Origin: Silene conica
Taxonomy: Eukaryota > Streptophyta > Magnoliopsida > Caryophyllales > Caryophyllaceae
DNA length: 64,000 nucleotides
Assembly (NCBI GenBank): GCA_029255685.2
Contig: CM055319.2
Location: 8,356,747 to 8,420,746 of the forward strand
Direction of reading: 5' to 3'
The notes beneath the pieces were generated by a model. It had not been told where the DNA came from and did not search any database. It worked only from the letters and a program-made list of their open reading frames with translations. Every line of letters begins with the position of its first letter. The first letter of the stretch is position 1. The translations under genes were made by a program, and so were the position numbers. This document shows positions 41,501 through 53,434 of the stretch, in pieces.

Positions 41501-44500
41501 ACCGTGCTGCCAGAACTACACTGTGTCCAGCAAAGATCTCACCGCCAACTTCAAAAGTTACATCTGTACCAATTTTACTTTCTAGAAGTTGCCCAAACTG
41601 TTTACCAATATCTGACGGAGGAACTGAAAAAGAATAGAATTTTGGTCCCTCAGTATGAGATTTGACCAGACCAACAGTGCCGGTGATCACAAGACAATCA
41701 TCTTTAAGGTAATCAGAGGACTCCAGTGATGTTCTCCTAAAAAAACGTTTATAGCCCCTGGGAAATCAAAAGGTCAAATACAAGCTTGACAGAAGGCCTC
41801 ACGAATAATGCCCAGTTACATCATAACTTTACAAAAGCAGCAGCAGCAAACCAGTTTAAATTTTCAAAAGTAAACAAAAAGAAAAACGGTAAGCAGATTA
41901 CTCGGGTGCACATAACTTCAAGGTCTTATTCTTAAATGAGGCAAAGCTGTGTTGATTCTAAAAGTACAACAATTACAAAGCTTAGTCCTAGAATAAGTTG
42001 GGGCCGGCTTGACATATACTTGGTCAATTGTCCCTTGTTAAGCACTCTGTCACAATCACTCTTTGGGACTACTCATTCCACACTCTCTTCATTCATGAAA
42101 AGCTCAAACAGAAACTACTCACTCCTCAATCTCTTCACTTAACTCGATAAGTACAAGTTCTATGATACAGGAGCAATTGTTAAAACCGAGTCAAAATCAA
42201 TTCTGTACACTTGAGTTTTATAAGTTTGCCGCATCTGCATTTTAGGGCGGTATCACACAAATTGATGGCGGCGACAATTGAGATCAAGCCCAGACAACCG
42301 AGTCATGTCTCAGACTGAGATTCCAAAGTTGACCGAGATTTAATATCTTACTTAATAGTTATCTTAAGGCAAGGCTGGGCTGGGCTGGGCTGGGCTGGGC
42401 ATTAAATGTGAAAAATTAAGATGGCGACTCAAGTTGCTCATCTCTTCAAAATGTTCAAAGCGAAAATCTATCTAACTAGATTAAACACCCTTGTAACCGC
42501 TCAAAGTTAACTATTACTTTCCTCCCTCCATCTACATGAGTGTGTTCTTTTCAGTTGCATCTCCTCAAATTGACACATACAGACACAAACTTGCCCACAC
42601 AAACTTGCCAGGTAGAAACTTAATGACATATGTTGGTTTCATTTGAAGACCTGCACCATCAGTTATACTTTTTGTGTAAATCTAGTTGACTCGCTTTTAG
42701 CTCAAAATACCTCTGCTTATTTGAGAAATACAATCATCAGCAAATTTCTTCTTTCATTAGGAGTTCAAAATTCGTACAAGTCCACTGTGGATACCACCCA
42801 TCGTACACTGCTTAAAGCAATCTGGAACATTTTCGTCCCTCTATCGCTTTTATTCTATTGATTCAGACACATCATCCTATACCGTTTAGCTTATTCTAAT
42901 GTTTCTTTTCTACTTACTATTATCTACCGAACATTGCAAAGGCATCGAGGAAAATGCTGCACTAGCAGGATGGACTAAATAAAAGGAGACATACTCTTGC
43001 TGACAAAAAGCTCAGGCCAAAAGTCCATCGAAACTTACATCCATATACCATTCTCGTGGCAAGACTTCCTACTATTATGATAGCACACCATTATAACATA
43101 TCATCCATAGTACATTCTCATAGCAAATGAATTTTAAGGGTTTGGGTGGTGGTTATGGGATAGGGGAGGGGAGGTTGGGGGCGACAACGAGGATGGTAAG
43201 TTGGGGAAGACTAAGTCGCAAGTAGCCGGGGTGAGGGTGACGGTGCCGACAGGGGTGCCGGTGTCAGTGGTGGATATTGCAGGTGAGTTGGAGAGAATGA
43301 TGAAAGGGTTTTGGAAACCCCTGGGGCTAGGGGAATGAATTTGGGGGTATTGGGGTAAGCAATTCTCAAAAATGGGTTAAGGGAGTAGAAAATGAAGTAA
43401 CCAAACATCAATTAAGGGAATGGAGGCATTTCATTCCATTCCTATTCCTTGTCCAGAACCCCTCAAATCAATTAAGCAACCAAAGGTGCCCTAAATTCTT
43501 TACCAAGGTTTGAGTTTTAGACTAGCTAAGCAAAATTATCAGAACCACAACTATCATAGTAATAGTAAGAATAAAAATACTATTATCATGGCGATCATGA
43601 TAGCATGCCTTATTCTAACAAGTTCCTACAATTAAGATAGCACACCATTATAACATATCATCCAATTCGTTAAATCCCCCCTCAAAATTTCACGCATACT
43701 CAACAATAACAATTCAAAAGCTTCGCCAGCAGGCAGCGAACTATGTTCCACCCTCCAACACATTTCTGCCTAATAACACCACAGTACCACACTAAGGTCG
43801 GTATTACACTAAGGCTCTATTCGTTTGGACTGAAATTTGCTAAACAGAACTTAATGGATCTCACCTGACCAAAAGAGGTGAACTATAACTATTATAATGG
43901 ACCTGAACTAACCTCACCACACCCGAGTTGAATGGTCCTAATCTAAAATTAAGTCCAAAAGAACACGGCCGCTCTCTGAAAAGAGACACGGTATCACTCA
44001 AAAGTATCTTCCTCAGATGAGTCCATGTACTAGCTTACCATCAACAATATAAGTTTAATCACAGGGGAAACGGATTTGCCTGATGTCTTTTCATGCTACA
44101 AATATTATACAACAAAGTATGATTCTAAATTTCCAAAATTTACAAAAAAACATTCAAAAAAGAAAACAAGCAAGCATACCACATACTGCCGCGGTATTTA
44201 AGGGTGTAGGGGCCAGTTTCGAGAGGCCGTCCGAAATGTGAATGAACCTTATGATGATTCTTCCCACTTTGATCCTCAAGCTTGAGCTCAAACAGCGCCC
44301 TAACATCGGTCCCCTCGTTCGCAAGGGCGATAAAAAGCGAAACATAATTGGCATTGTCCTCGGGACTCTTTCCGTCAGGATAATAGTAAATTGCCCAAAG
44401 ATAACCACCCACCATGAACGTATCTGAAGCTATATACTTCCCAATTCCGAGTCCTTTCGACAATGAATACCCATTGATTCGGAATTCATGGCTTCCGTCT

Positions 44501-44586
44501 AAGGTGTCGATTCTAGCAATTGATGAGGACAGTTCTGATGACGAGGAAGGTAATGAGGGTTCTCCATAAACCCTAGAAATTGCCAT
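38576..44586 (-). CDS. BPM: MATH-BTB protein (BPM family), CUL3 E3 ligase adaptor, 405 aa, 4 exons
   Basis: The model is complement(join(38576..38760, 39411..39687, 41409..41757, 44180..44586)). The total is 1218 nt, GT-AG throughout. The start is the ATG at 44584-44586 ([11 protein letters not shown]). Residues 15-165 or so are a MATH domain ([41 protein letters not shown]..). Residues 185-305 or so are BTB/POZ ([45 protein letters not shown]). A BACK-like stretch follows, then a basic tail, [10 protein letters not shown], like the RRVRQR ends of BPM proteins. In this family MATH binds substrates such as ERF/AP2, HB6 and MYB factors and BTB binds CUL3A/B in the nucleus. Introns carry a hAT MITE and a Harbinger-type MITE. 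The length is as expected. Confidence 0.93.
40826..41107. mobile_element. hAT-type MITE (282 bp) in BPM intron 2
   Basis: Starts TAGGGGCGGATTTGG and ends CCTAGATCCGCCACTG, with a perfect 8-bp duplication CCTACAAG (40818-40825 and 41108-41115). It includes A- and T-rich runs and a CCCCCC run near the right end. The host intron lies between exons 39411..39687 and 41409..41757. Confidence 0.88.
42373..42400 (+). repeat. (GGGCT)5 run in BPM intron 1
   Basis: Five to six GGGCT units on the plus strand, antisense to the gene; a possible G-quadruplex on the non-transcribed side of this intron. Confidence 0.85.
43813..43970. mobile_element. Harbinger-type MITE (about 158 bp) in BPM intron 1
   Basis: Starts GGCTCTATTCGTTTGGACTG and ends AAGTCCAAAAGAACACGGCC, the same family as the element at 14643-16002. 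TAA precedes it, but no matching TAA follows, so the right boundary or the duplication has decayed. Confidence 0.65.
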
Positions 44587-45500
44587 CAAATTTTAATTAG
44601 GGTTTCACAGAAAAAAGGGTTGATTTTTCGGGAGAATTTAAGAGATTGAGCGATGAATGATGAATATAATTGAATGAATTCGAAAAAATAGGGTTTTTGA
44701 AGCTGGGAAAAGGATGGAATTGAAAGCTCTAGAAATCCAATTGAATTCAAATTAAATTGTGAAAAAAAAGGTCGATTGTTGTGAGTATTGAAGAAATTGA
44801 GCAAAGTATTGATGGATGATTTGTAGCCTTGCAGGGGTGAAAGTGAGAAATTAGGGTTTTTGAAATTGGGGAAATAGATGGAATTGCAACGTCTCGTCTC
44901 CGTGGGTTCAATCTGGTGCTGGTTATTGTATTTGTAGCAGAAGAAACTTTTCCCAGAAACGCAGGGAGTAGGAATTAGCGTACTGGACCTCCAGAAACGA
45001 ACCCGATTTCGAAGAAACAATCCGAAACATCATCAAACACCCCAAATGGGTTATCTCGATTACACTTGAATTCTGATTAAATTTAGACCCGACTAGCAGA
45101 TCGGGCGTGTTCGTGTCAACTTTAAACAACTCACTACTACTGGGTCATGCTGAAGATCGTCGACAAATTACTAATTATCGTTGACACTTTTACGTGAAAT
45201 ACCCATTTTACCTCTTCAACCCTTTATATTTACCGCTTGCTATTCAGACTAAAATTCATAAAAAAAATTGTCGGGTTCTTACAAAATAAAAAAAATCGGT
45301 TTTCTTAGAAAATTCAAAAACTTGTCGGTTTAGTGCGATTTCAACAACGATTTTCAACGATGAGCGACAATTACGAGGTTAGTTTACGATTTAAATTTGT
45401 TTCAAATTTACGATTTATACTTTGCAATAGTGTAGAACGGATTAGCGTTAGATTCCCGAAGCCGATTTGAATTTTTGAAAAAAAAAAATAGAAACTGCTT
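44587..45500. other. BPM promoter side; no other gene seen
   Basis: Upstream of the minus-strand BPM gene. The first 300 bp or so contains purine/pyrimidine-rich leader-like sequence. No conserved ORF or clear box was recognised. Confidence 0.5.
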
Positions 45501-45639
45501 GGGACGAAAATTATTTTCGTCCAGACCAGATTTTTGTCCCAGACCTGGTCTGGACGAAAATAATTTTCGTCCCAGACCTAGTCTGGACGAAAATAATTTT
45601 TGTCGGACTAGGTTTGGGACGAAAATTATCCTTGTCCCA
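45501..45639 (+). repeat. cluster of near-perfect GGACGAAAA palindromes
   Basis: Four successive hairpins: GGACGAAAAT-ATTTTCGTCC and variants, linked by CCAGACC/GGTCTGG and CCTAGTC/GGACTAGG arms that can pair with each other. Such blocks are typical of sub-terminal regions of plant DNA transposons. Confidence 0.8.
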
Positions 45640-45719
45640 ATTTTTTTTTTTTATAAAAAAAACCCTAACCCTAACCCCTAAAGGCCTAAACTCTAATCCT
45701 AAACCCAAATATCAACCGT

Positions 45720-47041
45720 GTGCAGGTTTATGATGATGGAGACGGTGTTGATTACTCTAGTCATTTTATCACCGATAGAATTTTTGTTTCGACTAGGGAA
45801 GGGTTTATTTGGGCATATGAGATTGCAATTAAAATCGGGTTTGGAATAAAAAGAGCAAGCAACAAAAAAGTCGGTCGTCACACGAGTTTGAGACAGGATT
45901 ATTTTGTTTGCCGGATGGGTGAACGACGGCCCGTAAATAGCGATGATGATACTTTGATAAGGAGTAACACGGGTAGCTCGTGGTGCAATTGCAGATTCAA
46001 AATGAAACTTGTTAAAAAAATGAAACTTGTTGAAATACAAAAAGGTCATTGGATGATGATCATGCTATTCGGGTTTCATAATCACGGGTTAACGATGTAT
46101 TATGATGGAGATAGATATCACGCACGATTTGATGAAGATGAGTTGGCTTTCATCGACGCCCAAGTTAGAGCTCACGTTACACCAACGATTATTAGTGCGG
46201 GTTTGCATCAGAGAAATCCTGAGAAGTCTAGACTTAAATCACCTAATCGGCGACAAATCTACAATCGTTCTCAGAAAGTAAGGGCCGAGGAAAGAGATGG
46301 GAGAAACCCGGCACAACAAATGTTGGCACTCGCGGTTCAGCATAAGTATGTTCATTTTTGGGTTACTGATCCGGAGGAGGAGGAGCTTACCCACGTGTCA
46401 TGGCTCATCCAGAATCAGTTAAGATGTTTCGATCATACTATTATGTTGTGTTGATCGATTCCACCTACAAGACAAACTTATACGGTCTTCCGCTTATTGA
46501 GATGGTCGGTGTCACAACCATTGGGAAGACCTTTGTGATCGCTTATGCGATTGTTACTCATGAGTCTGAGGATGGGTATGTTTGGGTTTTAGAGAGATTG
46601 AAGTCCCTTCTCAACGACAACGTTCAACCTAATGTTATTGTCACAGATTTCGAACGTGAGTTGTTGAATGCGATTCCAACTGTTTTTCCTGATTCGGATC
46701 ACTTGTTATGTCTTTGGCATATATATTCGAACGTGGAGACTAAAGCACTTAATATCACGGGTAAGACACTTGGGCTAAGCACATAATAAGCAGAGTGTTT
46801 AAAGCGGTTGTCGAGGTGGACAACTTTCATGCCTTTACGAGCCCATATTGGAGTGCGTGCCCCATATGGTGTCTTATGGATATTACATGCGGGAAACCAC
46901 TTTGTGAGGCTTCGGGTACATCCCTTGTCACCTATGCCACCGATAGCTCCTTGTTGGGAACACGATGGCAGCGTAGCTCATTATAGAGATAACTATCGAC
47001 ATCAACTTTCAATGTGGCGCAATTTCGAACCACGTCGGTAG
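45720..47041 (+). pseudogene. FAR1-class MULE transposase remnant with a protease-like tail
   Basis: The first frame (45720-46454) has a FAR1-like zinc-binding region (CRMGERRP..., WCNCRFKMKL, FHNHGL). The second (46400-46786) carries the MULE DDE core: LIDSTYKTNLYGLPLIEMVG, VIVTDFERELLNAIP and LLCLWHIYSNV. A one-base frameshift near 46400 separates them, and a stop occurs near 46784. A third frame (46808-47041) contains GNHFVRLRVHPLSPMPPIAP..W, which resembles the end of OTU-like domains linked to some FAR1-type MULEs (weak). The catalytic Glu region and SWIM finger are missing, so it is inactive. Confidence 0.8.
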
Positions 47042-47330
47042 TTTTATGTAGTTTAATTAATTTCGTATTATGATCTATGTAGTTTAATTAATTTTGTATT
47101 ATGATTAATGTAGTTTAATTAATGTCCTATTATGATTTATGTAGTTTAATTTATTTCGTATTATGTTTTATGTAGTTTAATTTATTTCGTATTATGTTTT
47201 ATGTAGTTTAATCAAGTTACTATTTTAAAAAACTACGAGTTACTAAAAAAAAATTAAAATATCCGAACATAAGAAAATTCTCGACGAACAGAAGAAAATT
47301 CGAAAAGTTAAAATTCCTATTGGCCGATTG

Positions 47331-47450
47331 GAGGCGTTTTTTTTTTTAAAAACGCCGCAAATATCACCTCTATTTGAGGCGTTTTTCTAAAAAAAGACGC
47401 AAATAGTACCTCTATTTAAGGCGTTTTTTTAAGAAAAACGCCGCAAATAG
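47331..47450 (+). repeat. GGCGTTTTT/AAAAACGCC hairpin repeats
   Basis: Three units of GGCGTTTTT...AAAAACGCCGCAAATA separated by ACCTCTATTTGA words. They lie on the right of the FAR1-type remnant as the GGACGAAAA palindromes lie on its left, but the sequences differ, so the two may not be ends of one element. Confidence 0.75.
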
Positions 47451-47889
47451 TTACTAAAAAAATAAAATTTAAAACTTTTACAAATGAAATTATTTATACA
47501 AATTACTTAAATATAATATATCTCAAATGTATTTTTCCACAAGAAAATCTGACATGATTTTTGTAATTATTCTAAATAACACATACAAAAAAATACAACG
47601 CTCAAAGACTAATTTCAGTGCTGATATGTTGTTGTTGCAAGTTCAGTGTTGTTTCTCTGTTTGGGATGCATCATTTAATTTGATTCTGGTCTGAAAATGC
47701 AGTATCTTGATTCTCTGCTGATTGTTTCACCATCAGTTACACTCCAGTTGGTGCAGGCCAGTAGCATTCCAGTAGCAGCAACAGTACACCAGTTGCATGT
47801 TGTTGAGTTGTTTGTAGATTTTGACTCTCGTTTCAAACTCTCAACAAACTAATGATGTCGCGTTAATCTCTTCAAATTGCAACAACTAT

Positions 47890-48350
47890 GGGTCTGTTCT
47901 TTTGGACTTTAAGTCACTTAATTTAAGGTCATTTTAGATCCTATAAGTTCAGTTCAGTTCAGTTTAGATCATATAAGTTCAGTTCAGTTCAGTTCAGATC
48001 CAATAAGTTCAGTTCAGTTCAGTTCATATACTCAATTCAAAAACAATATATACGGAGTATTATTTTTAATAGCCGATAGAATACTTTTCGATTTAATTAT
48101 TCGATACACGTTATTTAAAAAAAAACACTCATTAATAATTGTACCAATTTTACTACCTCATTAATACTAACGTTCTTACCTCATTATTTCTACAACATGA
48201 TGTGAACATTCAAGAAATAGTAGATTCGTCATGTTTGATAAAAAGCGGAAGAAGGCCATGTTGAAGGTACGAAACAACAAAGTCAAAAATATTTGGCGAG
48301 GCCATAGATTCTTTGTCGACAGTGATATTGATAGTGAATATGAAAGTGAT
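47890..48350 (-). mobile_element. truncated Harbinger copy, same family as 14643-16002
   Basis: Begins GGTCTGTTCTTTTGGACTTT, has AGTTCAGTTCAGTTCAGATC repeats, then follows the complement of 15140-15300 closely (CATGTTTGATAAAAAGCGGA, GCGAGGC, GACAGTGATATTGATA). Homology stops near 48350, where copia coding begins. Its transposase region is absent. Confidence 0.8.
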
Positions 48351-49196
48351 TTATTTACTCTTATATGGCGATGACATGCTTGTTGTTGTTAAGAAAATGT
48401 CAGATGTCGATAATTTGAAGAAGCTACTCGGTTTAGAGTTTGATATGAAGGATTTAGGGTCTGCAAGGATATTAGAGATTGAGATTTACAGGGATCGTTC
48501 TAAAGGAAGTTTTTCTTGTCTCAGAAAAGCTACATTGAGAAGATATTTGGTTATATTGGTATGAGTAATGCTAAACCCTTAAATACTCCTTATGTTGTCG
48601 GTTAGTTAACTATATCTTCTGCATCTGAAACTGAGGCTGAGAAGTCTTATATGTCAACGGTTTCCTATGCTAGTGCAGTTGGCAGTTTAATGTATGCTAT
48701 GGTTTGCACAAGGCCGGATATTGCAGATGTTGTTGTTAGGAGGTTTATGGCTCAACCTGGCAAAGAACACTTGTTAGTGGTAAAGAGAATTTTCCCCTAC
48801 ATGAGAGGAACGACTGATGTTGGTCTTGTTTATGGGAATGATGATGAGTGTTTGGTTGTTGGATATTCTTATTCCGATTATGTTGCAGATATAGACACTA
48901 GGAGGTCCGTAATCGGGTATGTTTTTGCACTTGGTGGTTCTGTTGTTAGTTTGAAGTCAACATTACAATCTTCTGTGACTTTGTTAAACACGGAGGCGGA
49001 GTATATGGCTTTGACAGCGGCTGCTAAGGAGGCTATATGACTAAAGGGGCTCGTAAATAAGCTTGGTCTAGATCAAGAGATTAAGGTGAAAAAAGTGGGA
49101 ACAAATGTTAATCTTGCAAATTGCTTTACTAAGCCGGTTCCGTTCAACAAGTTCAAACATTGCCTGGACTTGTTGAATATAGACATTTATGGTTAG
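48350..49196 (+). pseudogene. copia RT/RNase H fragment
   Basis: It shows LLLYGDDMLVV (the usual YVDD box with V changed to G), FDMKDLGSARIL, SAVGSLMYAMVCTRPDIA, the RRSVIGYVFALGG region and LNTEAEYMALTAAAKEAI. Stops interrupt it near 48603, 49038 and other sites, and a frameshift lies near 48515. The frame starting at 48313 is a chimera whose first 13 or so codons come from the adjacent Harbinger copy. Confidence 0.85.
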
Positions 49197-49475
49197 ACCC
49201 TTCAGGGTGCTGAGCTCGAAGTGGAGCCTTGAGCGTCCCGGTCCAGCGCTAAATGGACGCAAGCCTTTGTCCAGGGTTAATTGGATGACAGACCCAATCC
49301 AGGGTATATTGGATAGTTATAGATTCAAGATGGAGTTTATGGTGTTATAGTGTGAGCGTTTATTAGCTGGAACATGACAGATACAAGGTTACTTGGGATT
49401 GACTTGTATATTTGGATGGGTGGTTGGTTTGAAAGTCGTTTGCTAAATATGACTATTCGAGTTAAGGTGGAGAAT

Positions 49476-50040
49476 TGTTAAAAGATGAGTCGTTTGTCGC
49501 GTTAATATATCAGAGTTATTACGGTGAACAATAAAGTAAGACGAGATAAAAATTGAAATTGGAAAATACACGAAGAACACTATGCGTGAAGCACTGATGA
49601 TGTCAACGGTAATGTGTCAGCAGTGATGTCGTCAGCATTGTTTTTTTTTTTTTGCTGTGTCACGTTGGTTTTTGAAAAGTAGGTTTCCAAATTCCTACAT
49701 GGTTTCTTGGTTTCGAAAGTCATGTCCGTAGCCCGTAGGTACGTACGAACTTTATCTAATTAATTTATTTATTTTGATAAGTTTGTTTAGTAATTAGTTT
49801 ACTAATAAAATTAATCATTGTTAGGATAGTATTATGTCAAGGAGAAATTTGTGAGTTTTAAGAGACAGAGCTAGAAAAATCTGTACTCATCTTTTGTAAT
49901 TTATAATTCTCCTGATAGTGATATATTTTCGCTCGCCCTGGTGAATGGAGCTATGACATTGATAGTGAACACGTAAATCTTGTGTGTCTTTTATTTTTTG
50001 CATCTACTCCGTATCGCTTCTGCAGATGACACTTTAGAGA
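49476..50040 (+). repeat. probable LTR of the copia fragment
   Basis: Starts TGTTAAAAGATGAGTCG right after a purine-rich tract. The right end is uncertain. A poly(T) run and one TACTCCGTAT word (50005) lie inside. Confidence 0.45.
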
Positions 50041-50509
50041 CAGACTAGTTTGTGTTTTTTGTGTGATTACATGTGTGGTTTCTGTACTACTGTACTAGGA
50101 CTGCAAAACCGTCTCTTGTTTCTCTCAATCTTCGTCCTTAGCTCTGATAGATGTTAAGGATTGAATCCATGATTTGGGAGAATATTATGTACAATATTGA
50201 TCGACTAACAGTTATCAATACCTTTTTTTAATAGATAGGATAAGGTTTTTCCTTTACTTCATTTAACTCGTTTTAAGTTTACGATTATTTGTGGGTCGTA
50301 GACAAGAATAATAGAAGGCCTACGCACTGTGTTAGTCCACTGGGGTCAGCTTTTGTGTTACTGTATTAGAGAGGCAGCTTTTACTGGCACTGGTGTTTTG
50401 CACAATATTGTGGGTAACCATCTCTGGTGTTTTGCACATTGCATTCTTTTGAAGTTTATAAAAACAGATACCCAGTCAGTCATGCATTGCATTCTTCAAT
50501 AATATTCAA

Positions 50510-53170
50510 ATGGATAATCTTCAATTACGAGCTAAAACCTTGTATAATGCATCTTTCGAGGGAGACGTTGCATCGTTGCTCAATTTACTCCGCGAAGATC
50601 CATTTATCTTAGATCGATACAATATGGAAACTTCAGGTTCGATTCTTACTCAATGCACTTTGAGTAAATATCTATTACCATAATAGTCATTAATCTTCAA
50701 GTGCCTTAATGGATAAAATGTCAGCTACAGACTTGGAGGTCATGTTGCGACAATTTTTGTTTTTCTTGTAGACAAATGCGATCAAATAAATTTAGATACT
50801 AACACATCGGTCGCTAATTTAGAAACGACTAAATTGTCTCTAAGTTAATCACAAGTTTAGCTACGATACCATTTGTGGTCTCTAATTTAGCTATTTTTAC
50901 TTTGGTCTTTATTATTGTCGCAAAAGTAGCTACTTTATATTTAGTAGCCAATTCCGTAGCAAATTTAGCAACAAGGCTATTAGCTACGGATTAGGTTCGG
51001 TCAAAAATTCCGTCTCAATTTGTAATTAGCTACCGAAATTAAGTGATTTGCTACTGAAATATCTGTAGCTAACTGATTTTCAACTTGTAGTGCAATCACC
51101 ATTACATATAGCTGCTAACATTGGTCACTTGGAGTTCACTAGAGAAATTGTGAGTCGGAAACCAGAACTAACAGAGGAGCTGGATCATGTAAAAAGATGG
51201 TCACCATTACACATGGCCTCAGCAAAAGGACACTTGGAGATCGTCAAGGTATTGCTTTCTGTAAACCCCAACATGTGCCTTGCAACCGATGTTGATGGAA
51301 TGAATCCGGTTCATGTTGCAGCCATTAAGGGTCAGCTTCATGTTCTGGATGAGCTTCTTAAGGCCGTCCCTCAAGCCACTCGAGGGCGGACTAATGCCGG
51401 TGCAAGTGTCTTGCATTTGTGTGTCCAACATTGTCAGATTCATGCTCTCATGTTCTTGATTAATATCGCGGATGATTGCGAGCTGCTTAATCTCAAGGAT
51501 GGTGAAGGGAGTACGATTTTACACCTTGCCGTTGCTTACAAACAAACCGAGGTAAGATGATTTGAAAATTTAGTGTCTCGGTCGATTGTTTACCCTTTTA
51601 TTTTATGAAGGTCTGGACAATTTTATCATCCACACTTAAGCAGGTTCCCTTGTCATCCAATAATAATCTTTGTACCAAAATTAAAGATAAATAATTATCG
51701 GGGAGACGGTAGTTTGTACTTTAGTTTGTAGTTTGTAGCTTCATTTTCTAACTGATGTTTTGCATTACCGTCTTATCGACTATTTAGGCCCTGTTCTTTT
51801 CAACTGAAACGAGCTGAATTGAACTAAATGAAATATAGCTTAATTGAACTAAATTGAAATATAGCTTAATTGAACTAAATTGAGTCAAACTGAGGTAGAG
51901 CAATTGTAGTTGAATAAAAAGTTAATTTTTTTGAAGATATTAATTTAACAAAATTAATCGAACTTAAATAAAACTTAACGAAATACATATAAGCAAAACT
52001 TAAAGGAGCGGAAATTAAGCTAGAAAGAACATGACCTTATTATGAAGTTTTTGCCAAAATGGTGCTCAAAACGGAACTAATTAACAAAATAGTGCTATTT
52101 TGAAACTATTTACCAAAAATGGTTACACGTCACCGTTTTTTGTTTTTCCTTTTTTGTTTAATTTCGTTAACATGTCGCTGTCTCAGACGACAACGACCAG
52201 TTCATGAGCAAAATTAGCAGGTTTAGGCAGAAGTACTTGAATTTTGGAAGTGTCAGACAGCGACCAGTTGAAGGGGTGATAAATTGGAAGCACTGAAATT
52301 GCTGGAGTGGGATGCTTCATCTAATCGCTGTCTGGGACCCTTATTACTGTCTCTATTTAGCAGCATTCTTGTAGTGTTTTATTCTATGTTGACATGCAGA
52401 TGGTAAAATTTCTAGTTGAAGCCAACGACATGGAAAAGAATGTTATCAACACAAATGGGTTGACAGCAATGGACATTCATATTCGAAACAAGAAGAGTAA
52501 GGGTAGCCATGATTCGGAAATATGGTCGCTCTTAAAGCGAGCAAAGGTATTAAGAGCAATGGAGGCACTAAAACTGCAAAATAAACACCAAGCATGGGTA
52601 CAAAACCAAGAGAATGCTTTAATGGTTGTGGCATCATTGATAGCAACCATGGCTTTCCAAGTCGGAATCAGTCCACCAGGAGGATCTTGGCAAGACAATA
52701 ATGATTACCATGTTGCCGGAAAATCAATAATGGCAGATGTTGCGACACAAGCATATGAAAGGCTAATTATGTACAACACAATCGGACTGGTTTCATCTAT
52801 GACTGTCATTCTTTTACTTATAATTGGCCTCCCTTGCAAAAAATTTTATGTAGGAATTTTGATGATAACTATGTGGGTTTCGGTTGCAGCAACGACACTT
52901 AGCTATCAAGTCTCCGTGGTTTATCTCACCGGAAGCAAACACTTTTTACTCAAGTTCGGAAAAACCGTAAATGTTTCATATGTATGCCAATGGTTTATTT
53001 TTATTTGGCTAATGTTGATTGTGCTTTTGTTCCTTGGACATGTCGTGCGCATTCTGACAAAGCTTATCAAGTGGTTTATGCATATCGGACGGAGAGTTAT
53101 GCAATCGCCATGGAACTTGCTTCTACGTAACAATGTCTTCGATCATTTACTTACTCGAAATGGATTTTGA
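50510..53170 (+). CDS. ankyrin-repeat PGG-domain membrane protein, 452 aa, 3 exons
   Basis: The model is join(50510..50636, 51091..51551, 52400..53170), all GT-AG; the coding length is 1359 nt. The start MDNLQLRAKTLYNASFEGDV is typical of BDA1/ITN1-like proteins. Exons 1-2 hold about five ankyrin repeats (SPLHIAANIGHLEF, SPLHMASAKGHLEIVKVLL, NPVHVAAIKGQLHVLDELL, SVLHLCVQHCQ, TILHLAVAYKQTE). Exon 3 starts in an ankyrin repeat and carries the PGG domain: an LMVVASLIATMAFQVGISPPGG motif and about four hydrophobic segments to the C-terminus. The protein should sit in the plasma or endomembrane with ankyrins in the cytosol. Relatives act in immunity and salt response (BDA1, ACD6, ITN1); this one's role is not known. 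A MITE lies in intron 2. The gene looks intact. Confidence 0.93.
51787..52036. mobile_element. Harbinger-type MITE (250 bp) in the ankyrin gene intron 2
   Basis: Starts GGCCCTGTTCTTTTCAACTG and ends GAAAGAACATGACC, with TTA on both sides (51784-51786 and 52037-52039). It shares ends and AATTGAACTAAATTGA-type interior words with the MITE at 29519-29751 (opposite orientation). Confidence 0.82.
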
Positions 53171-53434
53171 GTGTATTTGATCACTTACTTTGTAATTGTG
53201 TGGGCTTTTTATCTAGATTACTAAATGAATATCTATCTATCTAGATTACTGAATGAAGCTTTTTTCGAATGATTTTATTGGCCGCCTTTTTTTCAGGCGA
53301 TTTTATAAGTTACCGCTAATACTATAAATAATGCAAATTTTATCTAAATGGAAAAAAAAGGAAAACAATTACTAATATAATATTAATGACATCAAAATCT
53401 AATCCGTATTGTAAGAAGTATAGTTAGAACACAA

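Larger units (their letters stand above)
48350..50040 (+). mobile_element. 5'-truncated Ty1/copia (Tork-like) fragment with LTR
   Basis: Coding for the RT end and RNase H (to about 49196) is followed by a purine tract AAGGTGGAGAAT and an LTR start TGTTAAAAGATGAG at 49476. The LTR end is placed near 50040 only from general resemblance to Tork LTR ends. The element lacks gag, protease, integrase and most of RT. Confidence 0.7.

Noticed and set aside
45720..47041. Domesticated FAR1/FHY3-type host gene
   Set aside because: A frameshift and stops break it, and the SWIM region is missing, so it is a decayed transposase.
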